From NCBI GenBank assembly GCA_030605125.1, contig JAUWBD010000001.1:1-64000 (forward strand): 64,000 nucleotides of DNA, given 5' to 3'. How positions within the stretch are numbered: position 1 is the stretch's first letter; every line of letters starts with the position of its first letter. Position numbers and translations under genes: made by a program. This stretch comes from Verrucomicrobiota bacterium. Its GTDB lineage: Bacteria > Verrucomicrobiota > Verrucomicrobiia > Opitutales > Opitutaceae. Under the pieces are notes generated by a model. The model had not been told where the DNA came from and did no database searches. It worked only from the letters and a program-made list of their open reading frames with translations. Below, piece after piece: positions 37,847 through 46,672 of this stretch.

Positions 37847-40134
37847 TGAGCGAGAAATTCGGGGTAGTTGAGCTGCCAGTCCACGAGGCCCAGTTTGCGG
37901 AGGTCGGTGATGGCGTTCTCGATCCGGTGGACGAGGTGGACGCGTTTGCCGTCGAGTTCGGCGGAATTGTAGGCGGAAGAACCGTCGCTGCCCACGAAGT
38001 TGATCTCCGTGTCGGCGGGATCGACGACGAGTTTCGGAACGTAGAAGTAGCTCGCGATGAAGTTGACCTCCGGCTGCTCGCCCACGAAGTCGATGCCGGG
38101 GTTTCCGTGGCTGCGGTGCAGGTAGAACTGCGTGGCCACGAGGTTGATTTCGCCGACGTAGTTTCGGACGTGGACGATGCGATCAATCTTCACGAAGCCG
38201 AGCGTGAGGCGACCGGGTGTGTCGCCCGGCTTGCCGGTGAGCACGATACCCTCGGGCGGGGCCTGCTCCTCGTAAAAATCGCTGGCGACGAAGGACTGGC
38301 TGTCCTCGACAAATATGGTGTGCTTCGAGCGCGTGGCCAAGCGGGTCAGCACGCCGAGGAAGCCTTTTCGGTTCTCGCCGTGGACCCAGAAAGTGCCCTC
38401 GTAGCCGACGGTGTGCAGGATGGTGGCGTCGCCCGAGTTGGCGAACTGCAGGTTGCCCTCGATGTTGTGCAGGATGACGGTGTCGTGCTCGCGCAAGCCG
38501 TCGAACTGCATGCCGAGCGCGAAGGGCATTTCGATGTATTTGCCGGACACATACACGGTGTGGTAGAGCACGCGCGATCCGTTGACGGAGGGCAGCTGGC
38601 GGATGTCCGCGCCCTTGCCGTCGAACTCGCCGATCCGGGACGTGCGCACGCGCCAGCCCTCGTCGCGGGCCTCGCGGATGATTTTCACCGCGTTGCGGCG
38701 AACGCGGAAGGTGTCGAGCGTGAGCTCGCCCTCGGGCGCGACCACGATGGCGTCGGCGTCCTGTTCGCCGTCGAATTGGAGTTCGCTGTAAACGGTGCCG
38801 CCGCCGAAGCTGTAGCCGCCACCCTCGAGACGCAGCGGGCGGGTGATGCGATAATCGCCCTTGGGGATGTAAGCCATGGCGTTTTTGCCGTGGGCGCGGG
38901 CGGCGTCGATCGCGGCCTGGATCGCGGCGGTATCGTCGGCCTTGCCGTCGCCGACCGCGCCGAAGTCGGTCCGCGCGTCGAAGCGGCGGGCGGGGAGGAC
39001 GACCTTGGTCGGCATGGGGTCCAGGTCGGCGCGGAGCACGATCGGGGATTTTTCGGCGAGCGTCGTGGTGACGTAGGTGTCGGAATCACGGAGGAATAGA
39101 CGCGTCGCGCCCTCGACGCTGTTGGCGGTGTGGACGACGTGCTGGTCGCGCTTCGCCTCGATGGCGACGGTTTTGGGCGCGGTGCTGACGAAGCGATTGT
39201 CGAAGGCGAGGAAGGGCGCGCCGCCGGTCTTGATCGCGACGTCGTTTTTCCAATCGATGACGAGGCAGTTCTCGACGGTGAAGGGAGAGACGCCGTTTTG
39301 GAAATGCAGGAAGGCGCCGGAGCCGACGGAGACGGAGCGGCGGATGCTGCTCGAGTGCTCGGGGTTGGCGAAGACGTCGAGGGCGTTGCGCTCGAAGCGG
39401 CTGTTGCGGACGTAGAAGTTGCCGTTGACGCATTCGAGGCCCATGCGGGCGTTGTCGCGGAAGATGCAACCGTCGAAGGTGAAATTGTAGTCGTTGAACG
39501 CGTTGAACGCGATGCCGGTGCCGCAGTCCTCGAAGATCATGTGCTGGAACGCGGTCTCGGCGCTGGCTCCGGCGGGGTTGTCGTCGAGGTAGCCGAAGAG
39601 GATGCCGTATTGGGTGAAGCCGCGCATCGTAATGAAACTATGATACAGGTGCGTCTCGAACAGATCGCGGTCGGGCTGGTTGTCGTGATACATGCCGACG
39701 CGGGCCTTGCCCGAGCCGTCGAACACGAAACCGTCCATGCGGTAGTGCAGCATGCCGCGGATGCGCAGCATGATCGCGCCCGGTTCGCCGTCGTATTTGA
39801 GCACGGTGTCGGCGCCGTGGCCGTAGAAGCCGATGCCGATGAGGCGTCGCTCGCGCGGGTTTTCGTCGGTGGATTTTTGGATGAGCAGCTCGCGGGTGAC
39901 GCGATAGACGCCGGGCGGAAAATACAGGATGGAGCCCTGGCGCAGCTCGCGCAGGAGCGCTTGGAGCGCATCGGTGTCGTCGGCCACGCCGTCGCCGACA
40001 ACGCCGTGGTCTTTGACGTTGGTCCAGTCGCTCGCGGGCGTGTGGTCAAGGACGGGGATCTGGGTGCGCGCCACGCCGTGCAAGGGAAGCAGCAGGGCAA
40101 GGAGCAGCACGAGCTTGGAGAGATATCCGGGCAT
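37843..40134 (-). CDS. Secreted protein with two tandem pectate-lyase-3-type beta-helix domains; paralogue of 7690-9921
   Basis: Signal peptide MPGYLSKLVLLLALLLPLHGVART; DHGVVGDGVADDTDALQALL and DFGAVGDGKADDTAAIQAAI motifs. ATGA overlap with the downstream gene. Confidence 0.85.
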   Translation of the reverse strand: MPGYLSKLVLLLALLLPLHGVARTQIPVLDHTPASDWTNVKDHGVVGDGVADDTDALQALLRELRQGSILYFPPGVYRVTRELLIQKSTDENPRERRLIGIGFYGHGADTVLKYDGEPGAIMLRIRGMLHYRMDGFVFDGSGKARVGMYHDNQPDRDLFETHLYHSFITMRGFTQYGILFGYLDDNPAGASAETAFQHMIFEDCGTGIAFNAFNDYNFTFDGCIFRDNARMGLECVNGNFYVRNSRFERNALDVFANPEHSSSIRRSVSVGSGAFLHFQNGVSPFTVENCLVIDWKNDVAIKTGGAPFLAFDNRFVSTAPKTVAIEAKRDQHVVHTANSVEGATRLFLRDSDTYVTTTLAEKSPIVLRADLDPMPTKVVLPARRFDARTDFGAVGDGKADDTAAIQAAIDAARAHGKNAMAYIPKGDYRITRPLRLEGGGYSFGGGTVYSELQFDGEQDADAIVVAPEGELTLDTFRVRRNAVKIIREARDEGWRVRTSRIGEFDGKGADIRQLPSVNGSRVLYHTVYVSGKYIEMPFALGMQFDGLREHDTVILHNIEGNLQFANSGDATILHTVGYEGTFWVHGENRKGFLGVLTRLATRSKHTIFVEDSQSFVASDFYEEQAPPEGIVLTGKPGDTPGRLTLGFVKIDRIVHVRNYVGEINLVATQFYLHRSHGNPGIDFVGEQPEVNFIASYFYVPKLVVDPADTEINFVGSDGSSAYNSAELDGKRVHLVHRIENAITDLRKLGLVDWQLNYPEFLAQ

Positions 40135-40157
40135 TGAAGTGGTGGTGGTGGCAAAGC

Positions 40158-40193
40158 GGGCCGTTCGCCGCGGTCGCGCGGCGGGGGCGGCCC
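40158..40193 (-). other. GC-rich hairpin between pseudopilin and beta-helix genes
   Basis: Nested arms GGGCCG...CGGCCC and GCCGC...GCGGC, overlapping the pseudopilin stop codon. Confidence 0.35.
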
Positions 40194-40963
40194 TAGTGGG
40201 AATACCAGCTCGCTCCGTTGGAGAAGCGGGTGGCGTTGGTGCCGGAGGAGCTCAGGACGGAGCCGCGGTTTTCGAGCGGGCCTTGGAGCAACTTCACATG
40301 ACCGTCGGCATAGACCATGTTGATTTTGCCGCCGTGCGCGTAGCGCAGATAGTTGGGTCCGCTGGAGTAGAGACCCGCGGGGACGGTGCGGTCGCCGTTG
40401 TTCACGTTCTCCTCCATGCGGAAATACGAGGCCTCGGTGACCATGTAGAGCTGGGAGGGGTTGGTGAAGGAGGCGACGCGTGCTCCAGTGTAGCGCGTGC
40501 CCTGGACGGCGCTGGTGGAGTTCGCCCAGCCGTTGATCCCGTAGCTGCAATGCTCCTCGCCCATGCCGGCGCCGGAGACGACGCGGTCCTGAACGCGGTT
40601 CTCCGGGCAGCGCCAAATACCGTAGTCGGTGTCCTGACCCGGCGCCTGGCCCCGGGTCAGGTGATCATAGGTGCCGTCGTAACGGGCGATCAGCGTCTGC
40701 CAGGTGGACCAGGTGCCGTCCGCGTTGACCTGGTTGGCTATGACGGTGACGCCCCGATTGTCGTTGGCGTATGAGATCAGCTGCAGGCCGATTTGCCGGA
40801 GGTTGGCGGCGCACCGCGTGGTGTGGCCGGCGGCGCGGGCGCGGGAGGCCACCGGGATCAAGATCCCGGCGAGGACGCCGATGATCGCGATCACCACGAG
40901 CAGCTCGATGAGCGTGAATCCAGGGCGGGCCCCATGGCCGGAGAGGCGACGGTGCGGTTTCAT
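40193..40963 (-). CDS. Type II pseudopilin-like protein with H-X9-DG motif; paralogue of 20239-21045
   Basis: RPG|FTLIELLVVIAIIGVLAGILIPVAS; CPENR; HGGKINMVYADG matches H-X9-DG. Start MKPHRRLSG at 40963. Confidence 0.85.
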   Translation of the reverse strand: MKPHRRLSGHGARPGFTLIELLVVIAIIGVLAGILIPVASRARAAGHTTRCAANLRQIGLQLISYANDNRGVTVIANQVNADGTWSTWQTLIARYDGTYDHLTRGQAPGQDTDYGIWRCPENRVQDRVVSGAGMGEEHCSYGINGWANSTSAVQGTRYTGARVASFTNPSQLYMVTEASYFRMEENVNNGDRTVPAGLYSSGPNYLRYAHGGKINMVYADGHVKLLQGPLENRGSVLSSSGTNATRFSNGASWYSH

Positions 40964-40988
40964 CGGAGTGGTCGCGGACGGGGGCGTC

Positions 40989-41957
40989 TTAGCGGCGGCG
41001 ACGTCCGGCGACGCAGCAGCCGGCGGCAAACAGGCTCACGATAAGCGCGTAGCTGCCCGGCTCCGGGATGCTGACCGCTTCGAAGGAGGCCGGAACCGCG
41101 TTGTAGATGCGGAAGGAGTCGAGATCAAGCGTCTTGGTGTCGTTGACGGAGTTTTGGAGCAATCCGAAGTTGAAGCCATCGACGGAGCTGAAGGAACTGG
41201 AGATGCTGTTTCCAGCATCCAGAGCGCCGCTGGAGGTCGCGGTGGCGATACGGTGAGTGGCGGAGCTTGTGTCGATGGCCGTGTCGCCCTCGGCCATATA
41301 AAGATTTACCGTAACAATGCCGCTGGAGTTGGTGAAGACCGTGGCCGCGATGCGGTAGGTCGTGTTCGCCGTGAAGCTTATGGCGGCGGAATTGGCCCGG
41401 GCAATATCGCCCGCCCCGCCGTTCTGGATAAGGGCGAGGGTAAGCCTGTCCGTGCTTGACGAAAAAAGCGCGAGTCGAAAGCCGGTGCTGCCAAGTGCGT
41501 TTAGGTCAAGAAATCGATAGGTGTTGGTAGCGCCGAAACTCGTGCCTGTTGACCGGAAAAGAAAATCGAAACCACCGTTGAGGGTGTCGTAGCCCAGCGT
41601 GCCGCTGGTGTTGGAATACCAGGACTCGAACGAATTCGCCGCGCTGTTCGGCGTGAACCTGACTCCGGCCGCGCGGGTGGCGCTTTGGATGCCTTGGTCG
41701 TTGATCCGAAGGAAGGAGCCGGAGCCGTCGGCGAGCGACGTGCCCGATGTGATCGAGGCGGTCGCGTTGGAAATCTGCGGATCGAGGTTGGTGATGACGC
41801 CGGTGCCGCCGAAGGTGACGATGTCGGCCGCGCCGCCGGTGCCGGAGCCGGCGCCGTTGAAGTCGGCTTGGAAGACGAGGGCGGCCTGGGCGCCGACGGC
41901 GAAGAGGACGGAGGACAAAGCCGCGGCGATATGGCGGCGCGAGGGAGCGGTTTTCAT
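40989..41957 (-). CDS. PEP-CTERM sorting-domain secreted protein
   Basis: Signal peptide (MKTAPSRRHIAAALSSVLFAVGAQA) and C-terminal SIPEPGSYALIVSLFAAGCCVAGRRRR. Confidence 0.8.
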   Translation of the reverse strand: MKTAPSRRHIAAALSSVLFAVGAQAALVFQADFNGAGSGTGGAADIVTFGGTGVITNLDPQISNATASITSGTSLADGSGSFLRINDQGIQSATRAAGVRFTPNSAANSFESWYSNTSGTLGYDTLNGGFDFLFRSTGTSFGATNTYRFLDLNALGSTGFRLALFSSSTDRLTLALIQNGGAGDIARANSAAISFTANTTYRIAATVFTNSSGIVTVNLYMAEGDTAIDTSSATHRIATATSSGALDAGNSISSSFSSVDGFNFGLLQNSVNDTKTLDLDSFRIYNAVPASFEAVSIPEPGSYALIVSLFAAGCCVAGRRRR

Positions 41958-42271
41958 GTGGGCTGGCGGGGGTTGAGGGTATTTTAGCCTCCGTGCACTA
42001 CGCCAAGAGGTTTGAGAGATATGTTTCGATCTAGGATATCTTAGTCAACCCGATTTTGGAGGGAAGACCGCGCCCGGAGGTGACCGCGAGCGATATGCGA
42101 AGGCCCGGAGGCCCGAGACGCGACCCGGCGAAAGGCTGTAGTGATTTTTCGGATACTTAAGCGAAAACACCAATGGACGCCGTTGCAGTGGCGCCCGGCG
42201 GGACTCTCGCCGGCGTGTCCTGCAGAGCCGCCGACTCGGCGAAGAAGGACGACGGACCGGTGCGTCGAGGG

Positions 42272-43183
42272 CTAACGCCCGCGCTCGGGGGTGATGCTGA
42301 AAGCCGCAGGAACCGCTTTATAGAGGCGGAACGAATCGAGATCGAGGGTCTTGGTGTCGGGATCCAGGTTGTCTATGATGCCGAACTGGTAACCCGCGTA
42401 GGAGCCGAAGCCGTCGGAGAGTTTGTTGCCGCGATCCAAGGCCGTCGCGGACGTCCGCGTGGCCAGCAGATGCGTGGAGGAGTTGGTGTCGATCGGCACG
42501 TTACCCTTCGCCAGGAAGAGCTTCATCGTCACCAGCCCGGTATGCGCCGTCGAGATGGTGCCGGCGATGCGATAGGTGGTGTTGGGCACAAGGTTCACCG
42601 AGTTGCCAGCACTCGAGGAGGTGCCGACGTTGAGGAACGTCACGCCAGCCTAATGCAGCGTGAACTGGAGATTGTTCACGGAGGTGGAAGCGAGGGCCAG
42701 ACGGTAACCGGAGTCGCCGCCGTTAATGTCGAAAAACCGCAGCGTGCTTTGCCCGAGCGGCTCGTGGCTCGAGGTGCGAAACAGGAAATCGAAGGCGCCG
42801 TTCAGCGTGTCGTGCCCCAGCGTGGCGCTGGTGTCCGCATACCAAGCGTCGAAGGAATTGGCATCCGAGGCAGGTATGAACAGGACGCCCGCGGGACGGT
42901 TGGCGTTGGTGCGCTGCCCCTTGTCCGTCAGCTGCAAATAGCCGCCTGTGCCGGCCGCCAGCGGATTGGCCGAGGAGAAGGCGACCTCGACGTTGGATTG
43001 GGCGGGGTTGGCGTTCAGGACCCGGCCGGTGCCGCCATAGGCCACGATGTCGCTCGGGCCGCCGGTGCCGGAGCCGGGGCCGCTGAAGTCGGCCCGAAAC
43101 ACCAGCTCGGCCTTGGCGCAGAGGGGAGCGAGGGCAATCAGGGAAACCGCCAAAAGACGGTGCGGGGCAACGAACAGATTCAT
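42272..43183 (-). pseudogene. Decayed paralogue of the PEP-CTERM protein 40989-41957 (in-frame TAG, degraded C-terminus)
   Basis: Both ORF pieces (42650-43183 and 42272-42643) are in the same frame, separated by FTLH*AGVTFLN. TKTLDLDSFRLYKAVPAAF matches TKTLDLDSFRIYNAVPASF. The expected IPEP..TM..RR tail is replaced by SITPERGR*. Confidence 0.75.
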
Positions 43184-43283
43184 GGACGACGGGGAGGAGT
43201 TCTTCAGGACGGAAGGCTCAGAGCTCGAGGAGCCAAGAGATTTGAGAGATATGCTCCCGTTGGCGCCCTCCTTGTCAACCAGA

Positions 43284-43300
43284 ATTGGCATTATTTCAAA
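43284..43300 (+). promoter_or_regulatory. Operator-like motif ATTGGCATTATTTCAAA
   Basis: 15/17 matches to the 21372-21388 motif. Upstream of the PEP-CTERM pseudogene. Confidence 0.35.
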
Positions 43301-43360
43301 GCGATGCTACCCGGCGGTGGAGCAGCATTGACCACCAAAAGAGATCGCGACGTGACGCGA

Positions 43361-44590
43361 TCAGTCCCCGCCCGGAATCCAGAATGTCGTCTGCGCCGTG
43401 AGCGCCTCGGGCTTGCCGTCGGTCTTGAGCACGATCACGTGGGCCGGCGCATCGGGCAGCGGCATGGGCAGGCCGCGCAGGAAAAGCCGCTCCGGCGTCT
43501 GCTCGAACACGATGGGCGCGCCGCTCTCCAGCCAACGCGCCGAGCGCACGCGCGTTTTCAGCTCCGCCCAGCAGAGCTCGGTGCCGACGCCGTGCCGCAG
43601 GTGCAGATACACGTGATTGCCGCGCACGGTCACGCGTCCCCAGTTGTTCCAGCCGAAGGGACTGCGTTCGGATCGCGTGAAGGCATCGCGGTTGCGCCCC
43701 AGCCACGCGCCGGCCTCTCGCAAGATGCGCAGCGATTCCTCGGGGATCGTGCCGTCGGCGCGCGGGCCGACATTGAGCAACAAATTGCCGCCGCCCGCCG
43801 CGGTCTCGCCGAGCATGCGCACGACTTCGCCGGCGTCTTTCCAGCGGCGGTCGCCCGCGTGCCAGCCCCAGTTTTCGTTGAGAGTCATGCAGGCTTCCCA
43901 GAGCACGGTCGGGTCCTTCGGCGCACGGATCGCCTGCTCGCTCACGTGCACGTGCGAGGGCGTGCCGTTGCGCTCGGTGATGAGCAGGTGTGGCTGCAGG
44001 CGGAGCAGCTCCTCGTTCACCTCGCTGCGCTTCAGATCATACGGGATGCAGCCGTCGAACCAAAGGTAGTCGATCTTGCCGTAGTTCGTGAGCAACTCGA
44101 CCAGTTGCGCGCGGTAGTAGGCGATGAAGCGCTCGCGCGCTTCCGGCGAGGCCCAGTCTTTCACGCCCGGCCAGTCGCGAAAAAACGGCCCCGGATAATC
44201 GGGGTGATGCCAGTCGGCCGGCGAGTAGTAGAGGCCGACCTTGAGACCCGCGGCGCGCATCGCCTCGACGTAGGGGCCGACGAGATCGCGCTTCGGGCCG
44301 ATCGCGCCGGCGTGAAAATCGCTCGTCTTGGTCGGCCAGAGAGCGAAGCCGTCGTGGTGCCGCGTGGTGAGCACCGCGTAGCCCATGCCCGCCTCTTTCG
44401 CGAGCGCGGCCCAAGCCGCCGGATCGTAGCGCTCGGCGCGAAAATTCTCCGCATAGAGGCGGGCATACTCCTCCTGCGGGATGCGCTCGCGATTGCGGAC
44501 CCATTCGCCGCGGGCGGCGACCGCGTAGGGACCCCAGTGGATAAACAGGCCGTAGCGGGCATCGTTGAACCAAGCGTGATCGGGATTCAT
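43361..44590 (-). CDS. Alpha-L-fucosidase (GH29)
   Basis: ARYGLFIHWGPYAVAARGEW; AKEAGMGYAVLTTRHHDGFALWPTKTSDF; GKIDYLWFDGCIP; LLLNVGPRADGTIPEES. Start MNPDHAW at 44590. Confidence 0.9.
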   Translation of the reverse strand: MNPDHAWFNDARYGLFIHWGPYAVAARGEWVRNRERIPQEEYARLYAENFRAERYDPAAWAALAKEAGMGYAVLTTRHHDGFALWPTKTSDFHAGAIGPKRDLVGPYVEAMRAAGLKVGLYYSPADWHHPDYPGPFFRDWPGVKDWASPEARERFIAYYRAQLVELLTNYGKIDYLWFDGCIPYDLKRSEVNEELLRLQPHLLITERNGTPSHVHVSEQAIRAPKDPTVLWEACMTLNENWGWHAGDRRWKDAGEVVRMLGETAAGGGNLLLNVGPRADGTIPEESLRILREAGAWLGRNRDAFTRSERSPFGWNNWGRVTVRGNHVYLHLRHGVGTELCWAELKTRVRSARWLESGAPIVFEQTPERLFLRGLPMPLPDAPAHVIVLKTDGKPEALTAQTTFWIPGGD

Positions 44591-44657
44591 CGGAATTAGG
44601 AAGGTGAAGCGGAAAGGTGAGACGCGAGGCTCGGACGCAAAAATGCCGACACGTAAA

Positions 44658-44687
44658 ACAGGCGCATGCCTCGCGGCATGCGCCTGT
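44658..44687 (-). terminator. Intrinsic terminator downstream of PEP-CTERM autotransporter-like gene
   Basis: Perfect 13-bp stem ACAGGCGCATGCC/GGCATGCGCCTGT with 4-nt loop. On the minus strand it is followed by TTTTAC. Confidence 0.75.
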
Positions 44688-44720
44688 GGGAACCGTGGTC
44701 TTCGCGTGTCGCGTGCGAAA

Positions 44721-46550
44721 TCAGGCGCGACGGCGCGAGCGGCGCAGGCCGCAGGCGGCGAGCGCACCAAGGCCGGCGAAAGCGGCGAAGGCGGAGGGCT
44801 CGGGGATGACGCCCACGCTCAGGTAGAGCGCGTCACCACTGATCGAGAAGCTGCCCTGCATGCCGCTCGCAAGGTTGAGCGCAGTGAAGTCGCCGGCGTT
44901 GAAGCCGGTGCTGCCGGTCCAGTTGACGAGTTGATACACCCCCTGCTGGCCGCCTCCCTGGAAATCGAAGGCGAAGCCGGAACCGGTGCCCTTGACGAAG
45001 TTGCCCGAGATGCTGAGGCGATCGCTGGCGCCGGGATTGGCGAGGTCGAAGCCGGCGGTGCCGAGGTCGAATTTCCACGCGTTGTTGGTGTTGAAGTTCC
45101 AGGTGACGTGGTTGGCGATCGTAAGGGTGCCGATGCTGCCGCCGTTGACCGCGCTCGGGGCGATCATGCCGCCGACCGTGGTGGCGCCCGCGATGCGGCC
45201 TCCGCCGCCGAGCGTGGCGCCGGCGTCCACCGTGACCGCGCCGACGCCGGTGCCGGAGGTGTTGGCGGCGGTGTTGTTGACCAGCAGGGTGCCGGCCTTC
45301 ACCTGGAAGCCGCCGTCGCCGGCATCGGCGCCCGTGATACCGTTGACGGCGGCGAGATTCACGACGCCCTGGCCGGTCTTCTCGAAGCGCATGAAGCTTA
45401 CGCCCGACATCGCGCCGGTGAAATTCACCCTGCCGCCCTCGACGGCGGAGAAGCGGTAGGTCTGGGTGGTCGCGACCGTTCCGGTGCCCTGCGCGTTGCT
45501 GAAGGCGATACTGCCGCTGTAGGTGGACTCGTGCGCCGTCGAGCCGCCGATTTCGCGCGTGACGTTGCTCTGATTGGTCACGCTGGTGGACGACTGCGTG
45601 ACGATGTTGTTGGCGATGGTGCGCGCGCCGCTGGTGAGAACCGCCGCGTAGGTGTCGTTGCCGCCGCCCGAGGAAAGCTCCAGGCGTCCGCCGCCGAGCG
45701 CGTTGTTGTGACCCACGATGAGGGTGCCTCGGACCAAATTGGCGGAGGTGGTGCCGAAGTTGATCGCGGAGTTGTCGCCGTTGACCTCGTAAATGCCGAA
45801 CATGTTGGAGGCGCCATTTCCGAAGCGCATCACCACGTTGGTGGTGGCGCTTGCGCCGCCGCCGACAGTGAGCGTGCCCACCAGATGATTGCCGTTGATG
45901 ACAATTCGATTGGGGGACGATTCGGTGCCGCCCGTGCTGTATTCCATTCGGAGGGTGCGGGCGCCAGCCGAGGTGAGCGTGTCGCTGGAGAAAGCGGTGA
46001 TGTTACCGTTCAGGGTGAGCGTGCGACCGCCGCCGGTTTGGGTATCGCGCACAATGTGACGCTCAAGGCCCGTGGCCGAGGCGCTGCCACCGAAATCTAC
46101 GCGGAGATTATTCGAAATGATGGTGGCTCCGGTGAAGGCGGAGGTCATTTCGATCGCGTTCGTGGTCGGCCGAGCCGTGATGACGCCGGTTCCGCTCAAG
46201 GAATAACCCGCTGCGGCAAAGCGCAGGCTCAGTAGCGTGATATCCGTCGTCACGTTGACCGGCCCCGTGGACTTGCCGTTCGTCGGAGCCGTGAAGTTGG
46301 CGTTGTTGTTGGTGTCGTTTACCCACGCCTGCTGGGAACCGGCACCAATCCGCCAATTCAGCGAGGTGGTGTCCCAATCGCCCGAACCACCCACACCGTC
46401 GGGATCAGACGTGCGCCAAACCAGATTGGTCTGCGCGGAGGCAAAAGGAGCCCCTACGAGGAGCAGCAAAGCACCGGCCGCGAGGGCCTGACGCTGAACG
46501 CGGCTGGAACGAAGGCCGCGCGAGGACTTGGTAGCGAGGGGTAATTTCAT
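44721..46550 (-). CDS. Autotransporter-like beta-strand-rich protein with PEP-CTERM sorting signal
   Basis: Signal peptide ending APFASAQ; DWDTTSLNW-type start; GAVTVDAGATLGGGGRIAG repeats; C-terminal VIPEPSAFAAFAGLGALAACGLRRSRRRA. Confidence 0.8.
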   Translation of the reverse strand: MKLPLATKSSRGLRSSRVQRQALAAGALLLLVGAPFASAQTNLVWRTSDPDGVGGSGDWDTTSLNWRIGAGSQQAWVNDTNNNANFTAPTNGKSTGPVNVTTDITLLSLRFAAAGYSLSGTGVITARPTTNAIEMTSAFTGATIISNNLRVDFGGSASATGLERHIVRDTQTGGGRTLTLNGNITAFSSDTLTSAGARTLRMEYSTGGTESSPNRIVINGNHLVGTLTVGGGASATTNVVMRFGNGASNMFGIYEVNGDNSAINFGTTSANLVRGTLIVGHNNALGGGRLELSSGGGNDTYAAVLTSGARTIANNIVTQSSTSVTNQSNVTREIGGSTAHESTYSGSIAFSNAQGTGTVATTQTYRFSAVEGGRVNFTGAMSGVSFMRFEKTGQGVVNLAAVNGITGADAGDGGFQVKAGTLLVNNTAANTSGTGVGAVTVDAGATLGGGGRIAGATTVGGMIAPSAVNGGSIGTLTIANHVTWNFNTNNAWKFDLGTAGFDLANPGASDRLSISGNFVKGTGSGFAFDFQGGGQQGVYQLVNWTGSTGFNAGDFTALNLASGMQGSFSISGDALYLSVGVIPEPSAFAAFAGLGALAACGLRRSRRRA

Positions 46551-46585
46551 GTTGAGCGTGAGGTTACGAGTGTTAGCAAACGTAA

Positions 46586-46602
46586 ATTGGTTATATTTCC
46601 CT
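46586..46602 (+). promoter_or_regulatory. Operator-like motif ATTGGTTATATTTCCCT
   Basis: 15/17 matches to the 6151-6167 motif, 36 bp upstream of the start at 46550. Additional partial copies nearby (GGAAATAAT at 46622; AATTGGCTTTAA at 46639). Confidence 0.35.
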
Positions 46603-46672
46603 ATGTAGTCAATGGCTTTTTGGAAATAATAGGCACATAATTGGCTTTAACGCTGTTTTTCTCCGGCTTGGT

